A DNA stretch of 64,000 bases from Nocardia acididurans (GTDB lineage: Bacteria > Actinomycetota > Actinomycetes > Mycobacteriales > Mycobacteriaceae). Shown piece by piece: positions 1 through 8,547 of this stretch; within the stretch, counting starts at the first letter, position 1; each line of letters starts with the position of its first letter. Under the pieces are notes generated by a model, which had not been told where the DNA came from, ran no database searches, and saw only the letters and a list, made by a program, of their open reading frames with translations. The translations under genes were made by a program, and so were the position numbers. The stretch lies in assembly GCF_016741815.1 (NCBI RefSeq), contig NZ_JAERRJ010000007.1:186001-250000 (forward strand). The letters run 5' to 3'.

Positions 1-471
1 GTCGAACTCGGCGGCTTCACCGGCGGGAAGGACGAGGTCGCGTTCGCCGACCACCAGCCGCAGGCGGCCGTTGAGGACGTACAGCCATTCGAAACCGTCA
101 TGGGTTTTCAGCGCGGGTTCGAGCGGTTGCGGCTCGGCGGGGATGATCATCTTGAAGGCGTGCACCCCGCCCGGTCGGCGGGACAGCGGCACGAAAACCA
201 TGCCCGCGCGTCGGATGGGCTTCAGGTGGATGCGGGGATCGCCGGTGCGGGGCGCGCCGACGAGCTCATCCAGCGGAGTGTCGTAGGCGCGGGCGAGCGG
301 GAGCAGCAATTCCAGCGTCGCGCGGCGTTGACCGCTCTCCAGCCGTGACAGCGTGCTCTCCGATACGCCGGTGCGCACGGCGAGATCGGCGAGCGTGATG
401 CCGCGAGCGCGGCGCAGGGCGCGCAGCCGGGGGCCGACCGCGTCGAGCACCTCATCGGTTTCTCGGTCCAT
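1..471 (-). CDS. XRE-family regulator with C-terminal cupin domain (partial)
   Basis: The first 65 or so residues form a Cro/C1 helix-turn-helix with the usual motif (LADLAVRTGVSESTLSRLESG), so this is a DNA-binding regulator. After a short linker the chain enters a cupin-like beta-barrel (HDGFEWLYVLNGRLRLVVGE), which in this family senses a small ligand. ATG start at 471; the reading frame runs off the left edge after 157 codons, so a few cupin strands are missing from view. It is divergent from the hydrolase starting at 562, 90 bases away, so it may control that gene; that is inference from position only. Confidence 0.85.
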   Translation of the reverse strand, partial: MDRETDEVLDAVGPRLRALRRARGITLADLAVRTGVSESTLSRLESGQRRATLELLLPLARAYDTPLDELVGAPRTGDPRIHLKPIRRAGMVFVPLSRRPGGVHAFKMIIPAEPQPLEPALKTHDGFEWLYVLNGRLRLVVGERDLVLPAGEAAEFD

Positions 472-561
472 GCGACCAGCTTGCCAAAACCGCAAGAACG
501 CGTGCCACCGCACGCGGGCGGGGGAAACACTGGGGCACATCCCGACCCGGAGGTAGCGCCC

Positions 562-1626
562 ATGACCAACGCCCCTGCCCGCACACACCGCGATTCACCG
601 GTGCCCCCGGCGAACCGGCAGGCAGCACGACCGAGCCGCCTCCCGCGCGCTGCCCGTGCGGTCGTCACCCTCGCACTTGCACTGCTGACAGCTCTGGGCT
701 GCTCCCCGGATTCGGCCACGCCCGCCGCTCCCGCCTACGCCGCCGCCACCCAGGGAGATCCGCGGTTCGAGAACACCTTTCGGCACGAGTTCGCCGAAAT
801 CGACGGCGTTCGAATGCATTACGTGACCGGTGGCAGCGGTTCACCCGTGGTGCTGATCCACGGCTGGCCGCAGACCTGGTACGGCTGGTGGCCGATCATG
901 CCCGCGCTGGCCGAACACCACACGGTGTACGCCGTCGACCTCCCCGGTCTCGGCGACAGCGTCGGCTCCCCCACCGGCTACGACAAGGCGACGCTGGCCC
1001 GCTACGTGCACTCCCTGATCGCCGACCGGCTCGGCATCCAGGACGCCCGCGTGGTGGGCCATGATTTCGGAGCGGCGGTGGCGTTCCAGTACGCCAGCGA
1101 ATTCCCGGCCGACACCGCCCGCCTCGGCTACCTCGACCTGCCGCTGCCCGGCCCGGCGATCGACGCCGCCACCTACCGGAATATGAGCTGGCACATCGCC
1201 TTCCACACACAGCGCCGAGTACCGGAGGCAGTGGTCGGCGACGACGTCCGCGAATACCTGGCCCTGTTCTATCCGCAAGTCTCCTACGGCGGCACAGCTT
1301 TCGGCGGAACCTCGACCCGCTCCCCGTTCACCGACGCCGAAATCGATGAATTCGCACGAACATACAGCCGCCCCGAAGCCCTGTCCGCCGGCTTCGAGCT
1401 CTACCGCGCCCTGGACCAGGACGTCCGCGACACCACCGCCGCCGCCACGACCACCGTTCCCACCCTGCTCATGACCGCCCAGGGCCAACTCGACCCGGTC
1501 CGAGCCACTCTCGCGCCCCGCGTCACCACCATCGTGCGCGCGGTCGACGTACCGAATGCCGGACACTGGCTCGTCGAAGAGAACCCACAATTCGTCACCG
1601 CGGAGCTCCTACAGTTCCTCGATTGA
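562..1626 (+). CDS. Secreted lipoprotein alpha/beta hydrolase, epoxide-hydrolase type
   Basis: A 354-residue alpha/beta hydrolase. The N-terminus has arginines, a hydrophobic segment and a lipobox ending LLTALGC, so it is probably a lipid-anchored envelope protein. The oxyanion-hole motif HGWP, the nucleophile elbow GHDFGA (Asp as nucleophile) and a late GHW histidine are all present. The Asp nucleophile places it with epoxide hydrolases and haloalkane dehalogenases rather than serine esterases. ATG 562 is chosen over upstream in-frame codons because a GGAGG sits about 6 bases before it and the signal sequence starts there. Substrate unknown. Divergent from the XRE-cupin regulator at 471. Confidence 0.85.
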   Translation: MTNAPARTHRDSPVPPANRQAARPSRLPRAARAVVTLALALLTALGCSPDSATPAAPAYAAATQGDPRFENTFRHEFAEIDGVRMHYVTGGSGSPVVLIHGWPQTWYGWWPIMPALAEHHTVYAVDLPGLGDSVGSPTGYDKATLARYVHSLIADRLGIQDARVVGHDFGAAVAFQYASEFPADTARLGYLDLPLPGPAIDAATYRNMSWHIAFHTQRRVPEAVVGDDVREYLALFYPQVSYGGTAFGGTSTRSPFTDAEIDEFARTYSRPEALSAGFELYRALDQDVRDTTAAATTTVPTLLMTAQGQLDPVRATLAPRVTTIVRAVDVPNAGHWLVEENPQFVTAELLQFLD

Positions 1627-1671
1627 TCGCTGGCGCGGCACAACACACTCCGATGCAGAATACTTCGACAG

Positions 1672-2199
1672 ATGTCCGCCCCCAGCCTGTTCGACACCCC
1701 GGCCCTACACCGACTCCGCGACAGCGAGCGGGTCCTGATCGCCGGGGCACGCGGCGGCTTCGACCTGCTCAGCGGCTTGCCACTGGCCTTCGCACTGCAT
1801 GAGAGACAGAAGACGGTCTTTCTCGCGAACCTCACCTTCACGCCTGTCACCCGCACCGACGCACCGCAGGTCGCACCGGGGGTATTCGCCGTCGACGCCG
1901 CCACCACCGGCTCGCCCGCCTACTTCCCCGAGAGGAGGTGTTCCTGATCCGCAAAGGCGGCCCCGCGGATGTGGCCGCCGCGTACTCATGGCTCGCTCGC
2001 GAACTCCGCCTGGATGCCCTGGTCCTCGTCGGCGGCGGCACGGACCTTGGCGTGGACCTTCGACCTCGACGCTGTAGCCACCCGAGTCCGCTACAGCCCC
2101 GAGTTAGCCGACGCCACAACGCCCTTCGAGGTAGCCGCTGCCATCGAGGCGTTCCGCGCCCGCATACCCCTACGCCCCAGACGAACCATCCCGGCCTGA
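1672..2199 (+). pseudogene. Decayed DUF1152 family protein
   Basis: The frame starting at ATG 1672 reads ERVLIAGARGGFDLLSGLPLAFAL and ends at 1947; the opening is typical of DUF1152 proteins, which are about 300 residues or more. Matching sequence continues in another frame from about 1938 (RKGGPADVAAAYSWLAREL, then LDALVLVGGGTDL) and then returns to the first frame from about 2058 (FDLDAVATRVRYSPELA, TTPFEVAAAIEAFRA) to a stop at 2199. Homology-like text spread over two frames, with total length about half the family norm, indicates at least two frameshifts and internal deletion. A sequencing error could explain one shift but not the missing length. The function of DUF1152 is not established. 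Confidence 0.65.
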
Positions 2200-2394
2200 G
2201 CGCACTACCTCGATCAGCATTCGAAATGGTTCGGCGGCTTCACGTTCGATGCTGGTTCAAATCGTCGAAGAGCCCGTCTCAGGACGCCTGCGTCGAGATT
2301 GCCTGGCTCAGTTGCGCCGGGCATGTGGGGGTGCGAGATTCGAAGGATCACTCAGGCGCCGCACTGGTTTTCGGGGCGGCCGAGTGGGGTCGGT

Positions 2395-3327
2395 TCAGTG
2401 CTGCACTTCGGTCAGGGCGATTCGATCTTTGACTGTGGTGCGGTCGCGGCGGCGGACTACCGCCAGGCCGGCGAAGGTGATGTAGAGGTCGCCTCGGGAG
2501 CGGATTTCGGCGGGGAGGGTGTTGCCGATGCCCACCACGTCGCGGAGGGTCGGGGGTTGGCCGTCGCTGGGGCGGATTTGGGTGAGGCCGCAGAGGAGTT
2601 GGCCGAGGGTGGAGCCGAGCAGGGCTGGGAGGATCACCAGTTGGAGGGGCATGAGGGTCCAGAAGGCTGTTGCCATGGCCGCCTCGTGGGATGTGCCATC
2701 GAGGAGTACGGCGGCGGCCAGACCTAGGGCGGGGGTGAGGAACATGATGAGGACGACGTCCAGGGCGGTGGCGGTCGCCTTGCGTAGGTCGCGGGGGGAC
2801 GGGTAGCGGGGGTCGCCTTCGGCGCCGTGGTATTCGGGGGGTGTGGTGGGGTCGTGGTGGGTGGTGGGGTCGGTTCGGTAGGCGGCGAGGTCTCGGGTGC
2901 GGACGACCACGAGGTGGGGTGCGAGGGTGTGGATGCCGCGAATTCGGAAGGGGTGCTTGGGGTGTCGGATCATGGCGCGTGCGATGTCGCGAATGCGGGG
3001 GCGGGTCGCGTCGGCGCAGCGGACGACGGTCAGACCGCAGAGGAGTTGGCCGATACTGGCTCCGGCGATACTCGGCAGCAGGAAGAACTGTGCGAAGACC
3101 AGAAACAGCAGGATCGGGTAGCCGATCAGCGTCTCGGCCGGTCCGCTGTCGAGTTCCGCGATCAGCAGCCAGAGCACGCCGAAGGTGGCGGCGAGGATCG
3201 ATACCACGTCGGTGACGCCCGCCAGGACGCTGCGTAGCCTGCGTGGTGACGGGAATCGTGGATCCCCGTCGGCGCCAAGGTAATCCGTGCGCGCCGGGAC
3301 TCCGCGCGCTCCCCCTCCGAAATTCAC
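2395..3327 (-). CDS. Membrane protein with two RDD domains
   Basis: 310 residues built as an internal duplication. Each half starts with a GDPR(F/Y)PSPR motif, then two hydrophobic segments, then SIGQLLCGLTVVR or TLGQLLCGLTQIR, as in RDD-family membrane proteins. The repeats occupy roughly residues 20-150 and 170-300, giving about four membrane spans. RDD proteins are poorly characterised; some have been linked to ion transport, which cannot be judged here. GTG start at 3327. It is divergent from the globin gene starting at 3397. The 195 bases between its stop and the DUF1152 remnant show nothing convincing. Confidence 0.75.
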   Translation of the reverse strand: MNFGGGARGVPARTDYLGADGDPRFPSPRRLRSVLAGVTDVVSILAATFGVLWLLIAELDSGPAETLIGYPILLFLVFAQFFLLPSIAGASIGQLLCGLTVVRCADATRPRIRDIARAMIRHPKHPFRIRGIHTLAPHLVVVRTRDLAAYRTDPTTHHDPTTPPEYHGAEGDPRYPSPRDLRKATATALDVVLIMFLTPALGLAAAVLLDGTSHEAAMATAFWTLMPLQLVILPALLGSTLGQLLCGLTQIRPSDGQPPTLRDVVGIGNTLPAEIRSRGDLYITFAGLAVVRRRDRTTVKDRIALTEVQH

Positions 3328-3396
3328 CGCGCCATCATGCCACGGTGGCTACTCTGGGACGAGCCCGGTCACCGCGCCTCAGGAACGAGTCGAGCC

Positions 3397-3828
3397 ATGG
3401 TGAGTCTGTTCGAGTTCGCCGGGGGCGATGACGCCCTGCATCACCTCGAGGAAATCTTCTACGACAAGGCCCTCGCGGATCCCGTACTGCGCGAGCTGTT
3501 TCCGGAGCGGGTTCCCACCTATGTGGATCACCTGACCTGGTTCACCGCTGAATCCTTCGGCGGCCCGGCCCGTTTCACCGAGGAGCTGGGGTTCGCGTAC
3601 ATCATCGAGGTGCATCGCGGGCTGAAGATCACCGATGAGCAGCGGCAGCGGTTCGTCGACGTCTACCTCGCCGCGCTCGACGAGGCGGGCCTGCCGAACG
3701 ACGAGAAGTTCCGCACCGCCATTCGGGAGCACATCGAATTCGGTTCCCAGGTCGCGCAGCAGAATTCGCACGCCGAGACCGACGCCGAACTGCATCCGCT
3801 GCGCGAGGTGCCCCACTGGACCTGGTAG
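3397..3828 (+). CDS. Group II truncated haemoglobin (GlbO-like)
   Basis: A 143-residue 2-on-2 globin of the kind that binds O2/NO and handles oxidative or nitrosative chemistry near the membrane. Visible are the B-helix FY (distal Tyr B10), LFP at the CD corner, the FGGP turn, and the proximal His in EVHRGLKI. At the position where M. tuberculosis GlbO has Trp G8 this protein appears to have Phe (QRQRFVDVYL), by manual alignment. ATG 3397 is preferred over an upstream in-frame ATG because an AGGAACGAG ribosome site precedes it and the globin fold starts there. It converges on ctaB with only one base between stop codons; the next gene makes haem O, a haem-related neighbour. Confidence 0.85.
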   Translation: MVSLFEFAGGDDALHHLEEIFYDKALADPVLRELFPERVPTYVDHLTWFTAESFGGPARFTEELGFAYIIEVHRGLKITDEQRQRFVDVYLAALDEAGLPNDEKFRTAIREHIEFGSQVAQQNSHAETDAELHPLREVPHWTW

Positions 3829-3829
3829 G

Positions 3830-4822
3830 TCAGCTCCAGCCGAAGAGGGTGTGGCCGATGGTGTCCCAGCCCAGCACCGAGTCCACCGCCAGGCCGCAGA
3901 ACACCACGGCCAGGTAGTTGTTGGACTGCAGGAACAACCGCAGCGGCTTCACCGATTCGCCCTTGCGGACGCCGGAGTAGAGCTGGTGGGCCATGAGCAG
4001 GAACCACGCGCCCGCCACCAATGCCGTTGCGGCGTAGATGACTCCGGAGGCGGGAACCAGGGCGAAGGTGGCCAGCACCGTGAGCCAGGTGTAGATGACG
4101 ATCTGCTTGGTGACCGTCTGCTCGGTGGCCACCACGGGCAGCATGGGGACGCCCGCCGCGCGGTAGTCCTCCTTGTAGCGCATGGCCAGCGCCCAGGTGT
4201 GCGGCGGCGTCCAGAAGAAGATGACCAGGAACAGCACGATCGCCGGCCAGCCGATATTGCCCGTCACCGCGGACCAGCCCACGAGCGCGGGCATGCACCC
4301 GGCCGCGCCGCCCCAGACCACGTTCTGCGAGGTGCGCCGCTTCAACCCGAGGGTGTAGACGAACACGTAGAAGAGGATGGTCGCCACGACCAGCGCGCCA
4401 CTGAGCAGATTCGCCTGCCACCACAGCCAGGCGAAGGACGCCAGGCCCAGCACCACGCCGAAGACGAACGCGTTGCGCGTCGGCACCGCCTCACGGGCCA
4501 AGGGCCGCTTGGAGGTTCGCTTCATCACCTTGTCGATATCGGCATCCGCGACACAGTTGAGCGTGTTCGCGGACGCCGCGCCCATCCAGCCGCCGAACAG
4601 CGTGGCCAGGATGAGGCGGATGTCGACGTGGCCGCGGTCGGCCAGCAGCATGGTGGGGATGGTCGCGACGAGCAGCAGCTCGATGACGCGGGGTTTGGTG
4701 AGCGCGATGTAGGCGAGTACCCGGCGCGTCACTGTCGACAGCACGCCGTTGCCCGTCACGCGGTCGGCCAGCACCGTTCCGGTGGAGCCGTGAGCCCCGC
4801 CGGGTTGTTGCCCAATCCGCAC
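3830..4822 (-). CDS. ctaB: Protohaem IX farnesyltransferase (haem O synthase)
   Basis: Transfers a farnesyl group from farnesyl diphosphate to protohaem IX, making haem O for the aa3-type cytochrome oxidase; an integral membrane UbiA-family enzyme. The first aspartate-rich motif (NTLNCVADADIDKVMKRT) and the second loop (RYKEDYRAAGVPML) are present, with about eight or nine hydrophobic segments. GTG 4822 is chosen (330 residues) because GAGGAG lies 6 bases upstream; an in-frame GTG at 4837 has no such site. Divergent from tkt, the arrangement usual for Mycobacteriales, where ctaB flanks the pentose-phosphate operon. Confidence 0.95.
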   Translation of the reverse strand: MRIGQQPGGAHGSTGTVLADRVTGNGVLSTVTRRVLAYIALTKPRVIELLLVATIPTMLLADRGHVDIRLILATLFGGWMGAASANTLNCVADADIDKVMKRTSKRPLAREAVPTRNAFVFGVVLGLASFAWLWWQANLLSGALVVATILFYVFVYTLGLKRRTSQNVVWGGAAGCMPALVGWSAVTGNIGWPAIVLFLVIFFWTPPHTWALAMRYKEDYRAAGVPMLPVVATEQTVTKQIVIYTWLTVLATFALVPASGVIYAATALVAGAWFLLMAHQLYSGVRKGESVKPLRLFLQSNNYLAVVFCGLAVDSVLGWDTIGHTLFGWS

Positions 4823-5264
4823 TGTTTCTCCTCGCACGCCGTGCAGTCGATCCGGTCCTAGGAACTAGCAGCGCGCTCTTTCCGCTCGTCGAAGAGCTTT
4901 CAGCCCTGCTCGTTACGGAGTCAGGGCCCAGTGCGGCGCGGCCACTACTACACAGAATGGTAGACCCCGCTCGACCGTGGTCTCGTCCAGGTCCGGGTTG
5001 GATACGCCGGTCGCGTCGCGCCGGTCACATCGGCGGGGGCTGTTACATGCTCGAGCCGAGGGCATCCGAACTGTCACGAACAGGTCCGCGCGCGGTCACG
5101 AGCGGCGACACGTCGGCCGGTGAACGCGGGTTCCGTTCCGGCCGCGATCGAGCGACCTTTAGGGTGGTCGGTGTATCGGTGCGCCTGTCGCACCGGTGAT
5201 CCACCGCAGCGAACTACCCGCCGCCCACAACCGCATTGTCGACAAGGTCAGGAGAACCTCGGTC
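4823..5264. promoter_or_regulatory. Divergent ctaB-tkt intergenic region
   Basis: 442 bases with no convincing gene that must hold the promoters for ctaB (leftward) and the tkt operon (rightward). I can place no consensus -35/-10 pair with confidence. A small hairpin (CGACC at 5153-5157 pairing with GGTCG at 5166-5170, loop TTTAGGGT) lies about 95 bases ahead of the chosen tkt start. No riboswitch-like structure was recognised. Confidence 0.4.
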
Positions 5265-7409
5265 GTGTCAGTCACAGACGACATCCGCGCGCTCACTCAG
5301 CCGAACCACCCCGCCGACTGGACCGAATTGGACACCAGGGCCGTCGACACGGTTCGTGTCCTGGCCGCCGACGCCGTGCAGAACGCCGGCAACGGACATC
5401 CCGGCACCGCAATGAGCTTGGCGCCCTTGGCCTACACCCTCTACCAGCGCGTCATGCGGTTCGATCCGAGCGATCCGCACTGGGTGGGCCGCGACCGCTT
5501 CGTGCTGTCCTGTGGACACTCGAGCCTCACCCAGTACATCCAGCTGTACCTGGCGGGTATCGGCCTGGAACTCGACGATCTGGTCAACCTGCGCAAGTGG
5601 GGTTCGCTGACCCCGGGTCACCCGGAGTACCGCCACACCGACGGCGTCGAGATCACCACGGGCCCGCTGGGTCAGGGTCTGGCCTCGGCGGTCGGCATGG
5701 CGATGGCGGCGCGGCGCGAGCGGGGCCTGTTCGATCCGGCTGCGGCACAGGGCGAGTCGCCGTTCGACCACTTCGTCTATGTGATCGCCTCCGACGGCGA
5801 CCTGGAAGAGGGTGTCACCTCCGAGGCGTCCTCGCTGGCGGGTACCCAGCAGCTGGGCAACCTGATCGTCTTCTACGACGACAACCGCATCTCCATCGAG
5901 GACGACACCCGCATCGCCTTCACCGAGGATGTGGCCGCCCGCTACCGCGCCTACGACTGGCACGTCGTCACCGTCGAGGGCGGCGAGAACGTGACCGCGC
6001 TCGAGGCCGCCGTCGCCGAGGCGCAGGCCGTCACCGACAAGCCGTCGATCGTGATCGTGCGGACCATCATCGGCTACCCGGCCCCCAACAAGATGAACAC
6101 CGGCGCGTCGCACGGCGCCGCGCTGGGTGCCGACGAGGTCGCCGCGACCAAGAAGATCCTGGGCTTCGACCCGGAGAAGAACTTCGAGGTCGGCGACGAG
6201 GTCATCGCGCACACCCGCCGTCAGGCCGCCGACCGCGGCCGCGACGCCCGCAAGGCGTGGCAGCAGCAGTACGACGCGTGGGCCTCGGCCAACCCGGAGA
6301 ACAAGGCGCTGTTCGATCGCCTGCAGGAGCGCCGCCTGCCGCAGGGCTGGGCCGAGTCGCTGCCGACCTGGGATGCCGACCCGAAGGGCATGGCCACCCG
6401 CAAGGCGTCGGGCGCGGTGCTCGCCGCGCTCGCGCCGGTGCTGCCGGAACTGTGGGGCGGCTCGGCCGACCTCGCCGAATCCAACAACACCACCATGCCG
6501 AACGTGCCGTCCTTCGGCCCGGAGGAGATCTCCACCGCGCACTGGAAGGCCAACCCGTACGGCCGCACCCTGCACTTCGGTGTGCGTGAGCACGCCATGG
6601 GCTCGATCCTGAACGGCATCGCGCTGCACGGCCCGACCCGTCCGTACGGTGGCACCTTCCTGGTGTTCTCCGATTACATGCGGCCCGCGGTGCGTCTGGG
6701 CGCGCTCATGCGCACCCCGGTCACCTACGTGTGGACGCACGATTCCATCGGCCTCGGCGAGGACGGCCCGACCCATCAGCCGATCGAGCACCTGGCCGCG
6801 CTGCGCGCGATCCCGGGTCTGAACGTCGTGCGCCCGGGTGACGCCAACGAGACCTCCTACGCCTGGCGCACCATCCTCGAGCGCGACTCCGCCGAGCGCG
6901 AATCGCACTTCCTGGTCTCCGAGCCGCCGCATCAGGACGGCCCGTCCGCGCTGGCCCTGACCCGCCAGGATCTGCCGATCCAGGAGGGCACCAGCTACGA
7001 GGGCGTCCGCAAGGGCGGTTACATCCTGGCCGAATCCTCCACCGGCACACCGCAGGTGATCATCATCGCCACCGGTTCGGAATTGCAGCTCGCGGTGAAC
7101 GCCCGCACTACGCTGGAGGCACAGGGCATCGGCACCCGCGTGGTGTCCATGCCGTGTGTGGAGTGGTTCGACGCGCAGGATCAGTCCTACCGCGACGAGG
7201 TGCTGCCGCCTTCGGTGAAGGCGCGGGTCTCGGTGGAGGCCGGTATCGCGGTGCCGTGGTACCGCTTCGTCGGCGACGCCGGTGAAATCGTGTCCATCGA
7301 GCACTTCGGCGCCTCGGCCGACTTCAAGACGCTGTTCCGGGAATTCGGCATCACCGCCGACGCCGTCGTCGCCGCTGCCACCCGTTCCCTCGACAAGGTG
7401 AAGGGATAA
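5265..7409 (+). CDS. tkt: Transketolase
   Basis: Thiamine-diphosphate enzyme of the non-oxidative pentose phosphate pathway, moving two-carbon ketol units between sugar phosphates in the cytosol. The 714-residue length and motifs fit: GNGHPGTAMSLAPLAYTLY near the N-terminus, the ThDP signature starting ASDGDLEEGVTSEAS, the pyrimidine-domain DSIGLGEDGPTHQPIE and HFGVREHAMG. GTG 5265 is chosen over an in-frame GTG at 5196 because AGGAG lies 11 bases upstream and known actinobacterial transketolases begin at the equivalent of VTDDIRALTQP. First gene of tkt-tal-zwf-opcA-pgl; tal starts 5 bases after its stop. Confidence 0.97.
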   Translation: MSVTDDIRALTQPNHPADWTELDTRAVDTVRVLAADAVQNAGNGHPGTAMSLAPLAYTLYQRVMRFDPSDPHWVGRDRFVLSCGHSSLTQYIQLYLAGIGLELDDLVNLRKWGSLTPGHPEYRHTDGVEITTGPLGQGLASAVGMAMAARRERGLFDPAAAQGESPFDHFVYVIASDGDLEEGVTSEASSLAGTQQLGNLIVFYDDNRISIEDDTRIAFTEDVAARYRAYDWHVVTVEGGENVTALEAAVAEAQAVTDKPSIVIVRTIIGYPAPNKMNTGASHGAALGADEVAATKKILGFDPEKNFEVGDEVIAHTRRQAADRGRDARKAWQQQYDAWASANPENKALFDRLQERRLPQGWAESLPTWDADPKGMATRKASGAVLAALAPVLPELWGGSADLAESNNTTMPNVPSFGPEEISTAHWKANPYGRTLHFGVREHAMGSILNGIALHGPTRPYGGTFLVFSDYMRPAVRLGALMRTPVTYVWTHDSIGLGEDGPTHQPIEHLAALRAIPGLNVVRPGDANETSYAWRTILERDSAERESHFLVSEPPHQDGPSALALTRQDLPIQEGTSYEGVRKGGYILAESSTGTPQVIIIATGSELQLAVNARTTLEAQGIGTRVVSMPCVEWFDAQDQSYRDEVLPPSVKARVSVEAGIAVPWYRFVGDAGEIVSIEHFGASADFKTLFREFGITADAVVAAATRSLDKVKG

Positions 7410-7414
7410 GCCTC

Positions 7415-8545
7415 ATGACTCAGAACACCAACACCGCCGCGCTGAGCGCCGCCGGTGTCTCGGTGTGGCTCGACGACCTCTCGCGCGAGCGCATCAAGTC
7501 CGGAAACCTCAAGGGCCTGATCGATTCCCGCAATGTCGTCGGTGTCACCACCAACCCGACCATTTTCCAGGGCGCGCTGTCCAAGGGCCACGACTACGAC
7601 GCGCAGGTGCGCGAGCTCGCGGCCCGCGGCGCGGACGTGGATTCGGCCATTCGCACCATCACCACCGATGACGTGCGGGCGGCCTGCGATGTGTTCGCCG
7701 AGGTCTTCAAGGAGTCCGGCGGCGTCGACGGTCGCGTGTCCATCGAGGTGGATCCGCGCCTGGCATTCGACGAGGACGGCACGGTGGCCCAGGCCATCGA
7801 GCTGTGGAAGATCGTGGACCGCCCGAATCTGTTCATCAAGATTCCGGCCACCGAGGCGGGCCTGCCCGCCATCACCCGCGTGATCGCCGAGGGCATCAGC
7901 GTGAACGTGACGCTGATCTTCTCGGTGCAGCGGCACATCGCGGTCATGGGCGCGTACCTCGACGGTCTGCTCAATGCCAAGACCGCCGGGCACGATGTCG
8001 CCAAGATCCATTCCGTCGCTTCGTTCTTCGTGTCCCGCGTGGACTCCGAGATCGACAAGCGGCTGGAAGCCATCGGCACACCCGAGGCGCTCGCGCTGCG
8101 CGGCAAGGCCGGAATCGCCAACGCGCGCTTGGCCTATGGCGCGTACCTGGACGTGTTCGACGGCGGCGAGCACACCTCGCTGTACGCGCGGCTGTCCTCC
8201 TCGGACGCGAACAAGCAGCGGCCGCTGTGGGCGTCGACCGGCGTGAAGAACCCGGAGTACCCGGACACCATGTACGTGACCGAGCTGGTCGCGCCCAATA
8301 CGGTGAACACGCTGCCGGAGAAGACCCTCGAGGCCGTCGCCGACCACGCCGAGATCACCGGGGACACCATCACCCCGAATGTGGCCGACGCGCAGCAGGT
8401 CTTCGACGCGCTCACCGCCGTCGGCATCGACCTCGACAATGTTTTCCAGGTCCTCGAGGAAGAGGGCGTTCAGAAGTTCGTCCAGTCCTGGGAAGAGCTG
8501 CTCACTGCCACCACCGAGCAGCTGCAGGCGGCGGGAGGCAACTGA
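7415..8545 (+). CDS. tal: Transaldolase
   Basis: Transfers a three-carbon dihydroxyacetone unit from sedoheptulose 7-phosphate to glyceraldehyde 3-phosphate through a Schiff-base lysine. The signatures GVTTNPTIFQGAL and NLFIKIPATEAG (catalytic Lys) are intact, and 376 residues is normal for the actinobacterial long form. ATG 7415 follows tkt by five bases and zwf starts two bases after its stop, so the three are almost certainly co-transcribed and translationally coupled. Confidence 0.97.
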   Translation: MTQNTNTAALSAAGVSVWLDDLSRERIKSGNLKGLIDSRNVVGVTTNPTIFQGALSKGHDYDAQVRELAARGADVDSAIRTITTDDVRAACDVFAEVFKESGGVDGRVSIEVDPRLAFDEDGTVAQAIELWKIVDRPNLFIKIPATEAGLPAITRVIAEGISVNVTLIFSVQRHIAVMGAYLDGLLNAKTAGHDVAKIHSVASFFVSRVDSEIDKRLEAIGTPEALALRGKAGIANARLAYGAYLDVFDGGEHTSLYARLSSSDANKQRPLWASTGVKNPEYPDTMYVTELVAPNTVNTLPEKTLEAVADHAEITGDTITPNVADAQQVFDALTAVGIDLDNVFQVLEEEGVQKFVQSWEELLTATTEQLQAAGGN

Positions 8546-8547
8546 CG

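Noticed and set aside
5268..7304. Open frame of 678 codons on the minus strand
   Set aside because: Antisense shadow of transketolase; no domain, no ribosome site.
7804..8547. Long upstream extension of the zwf frame
   Set aside because: It runs through tal in another frame; the GTG at 8548 with a good ribosome site starts the real G6PDH sequence.
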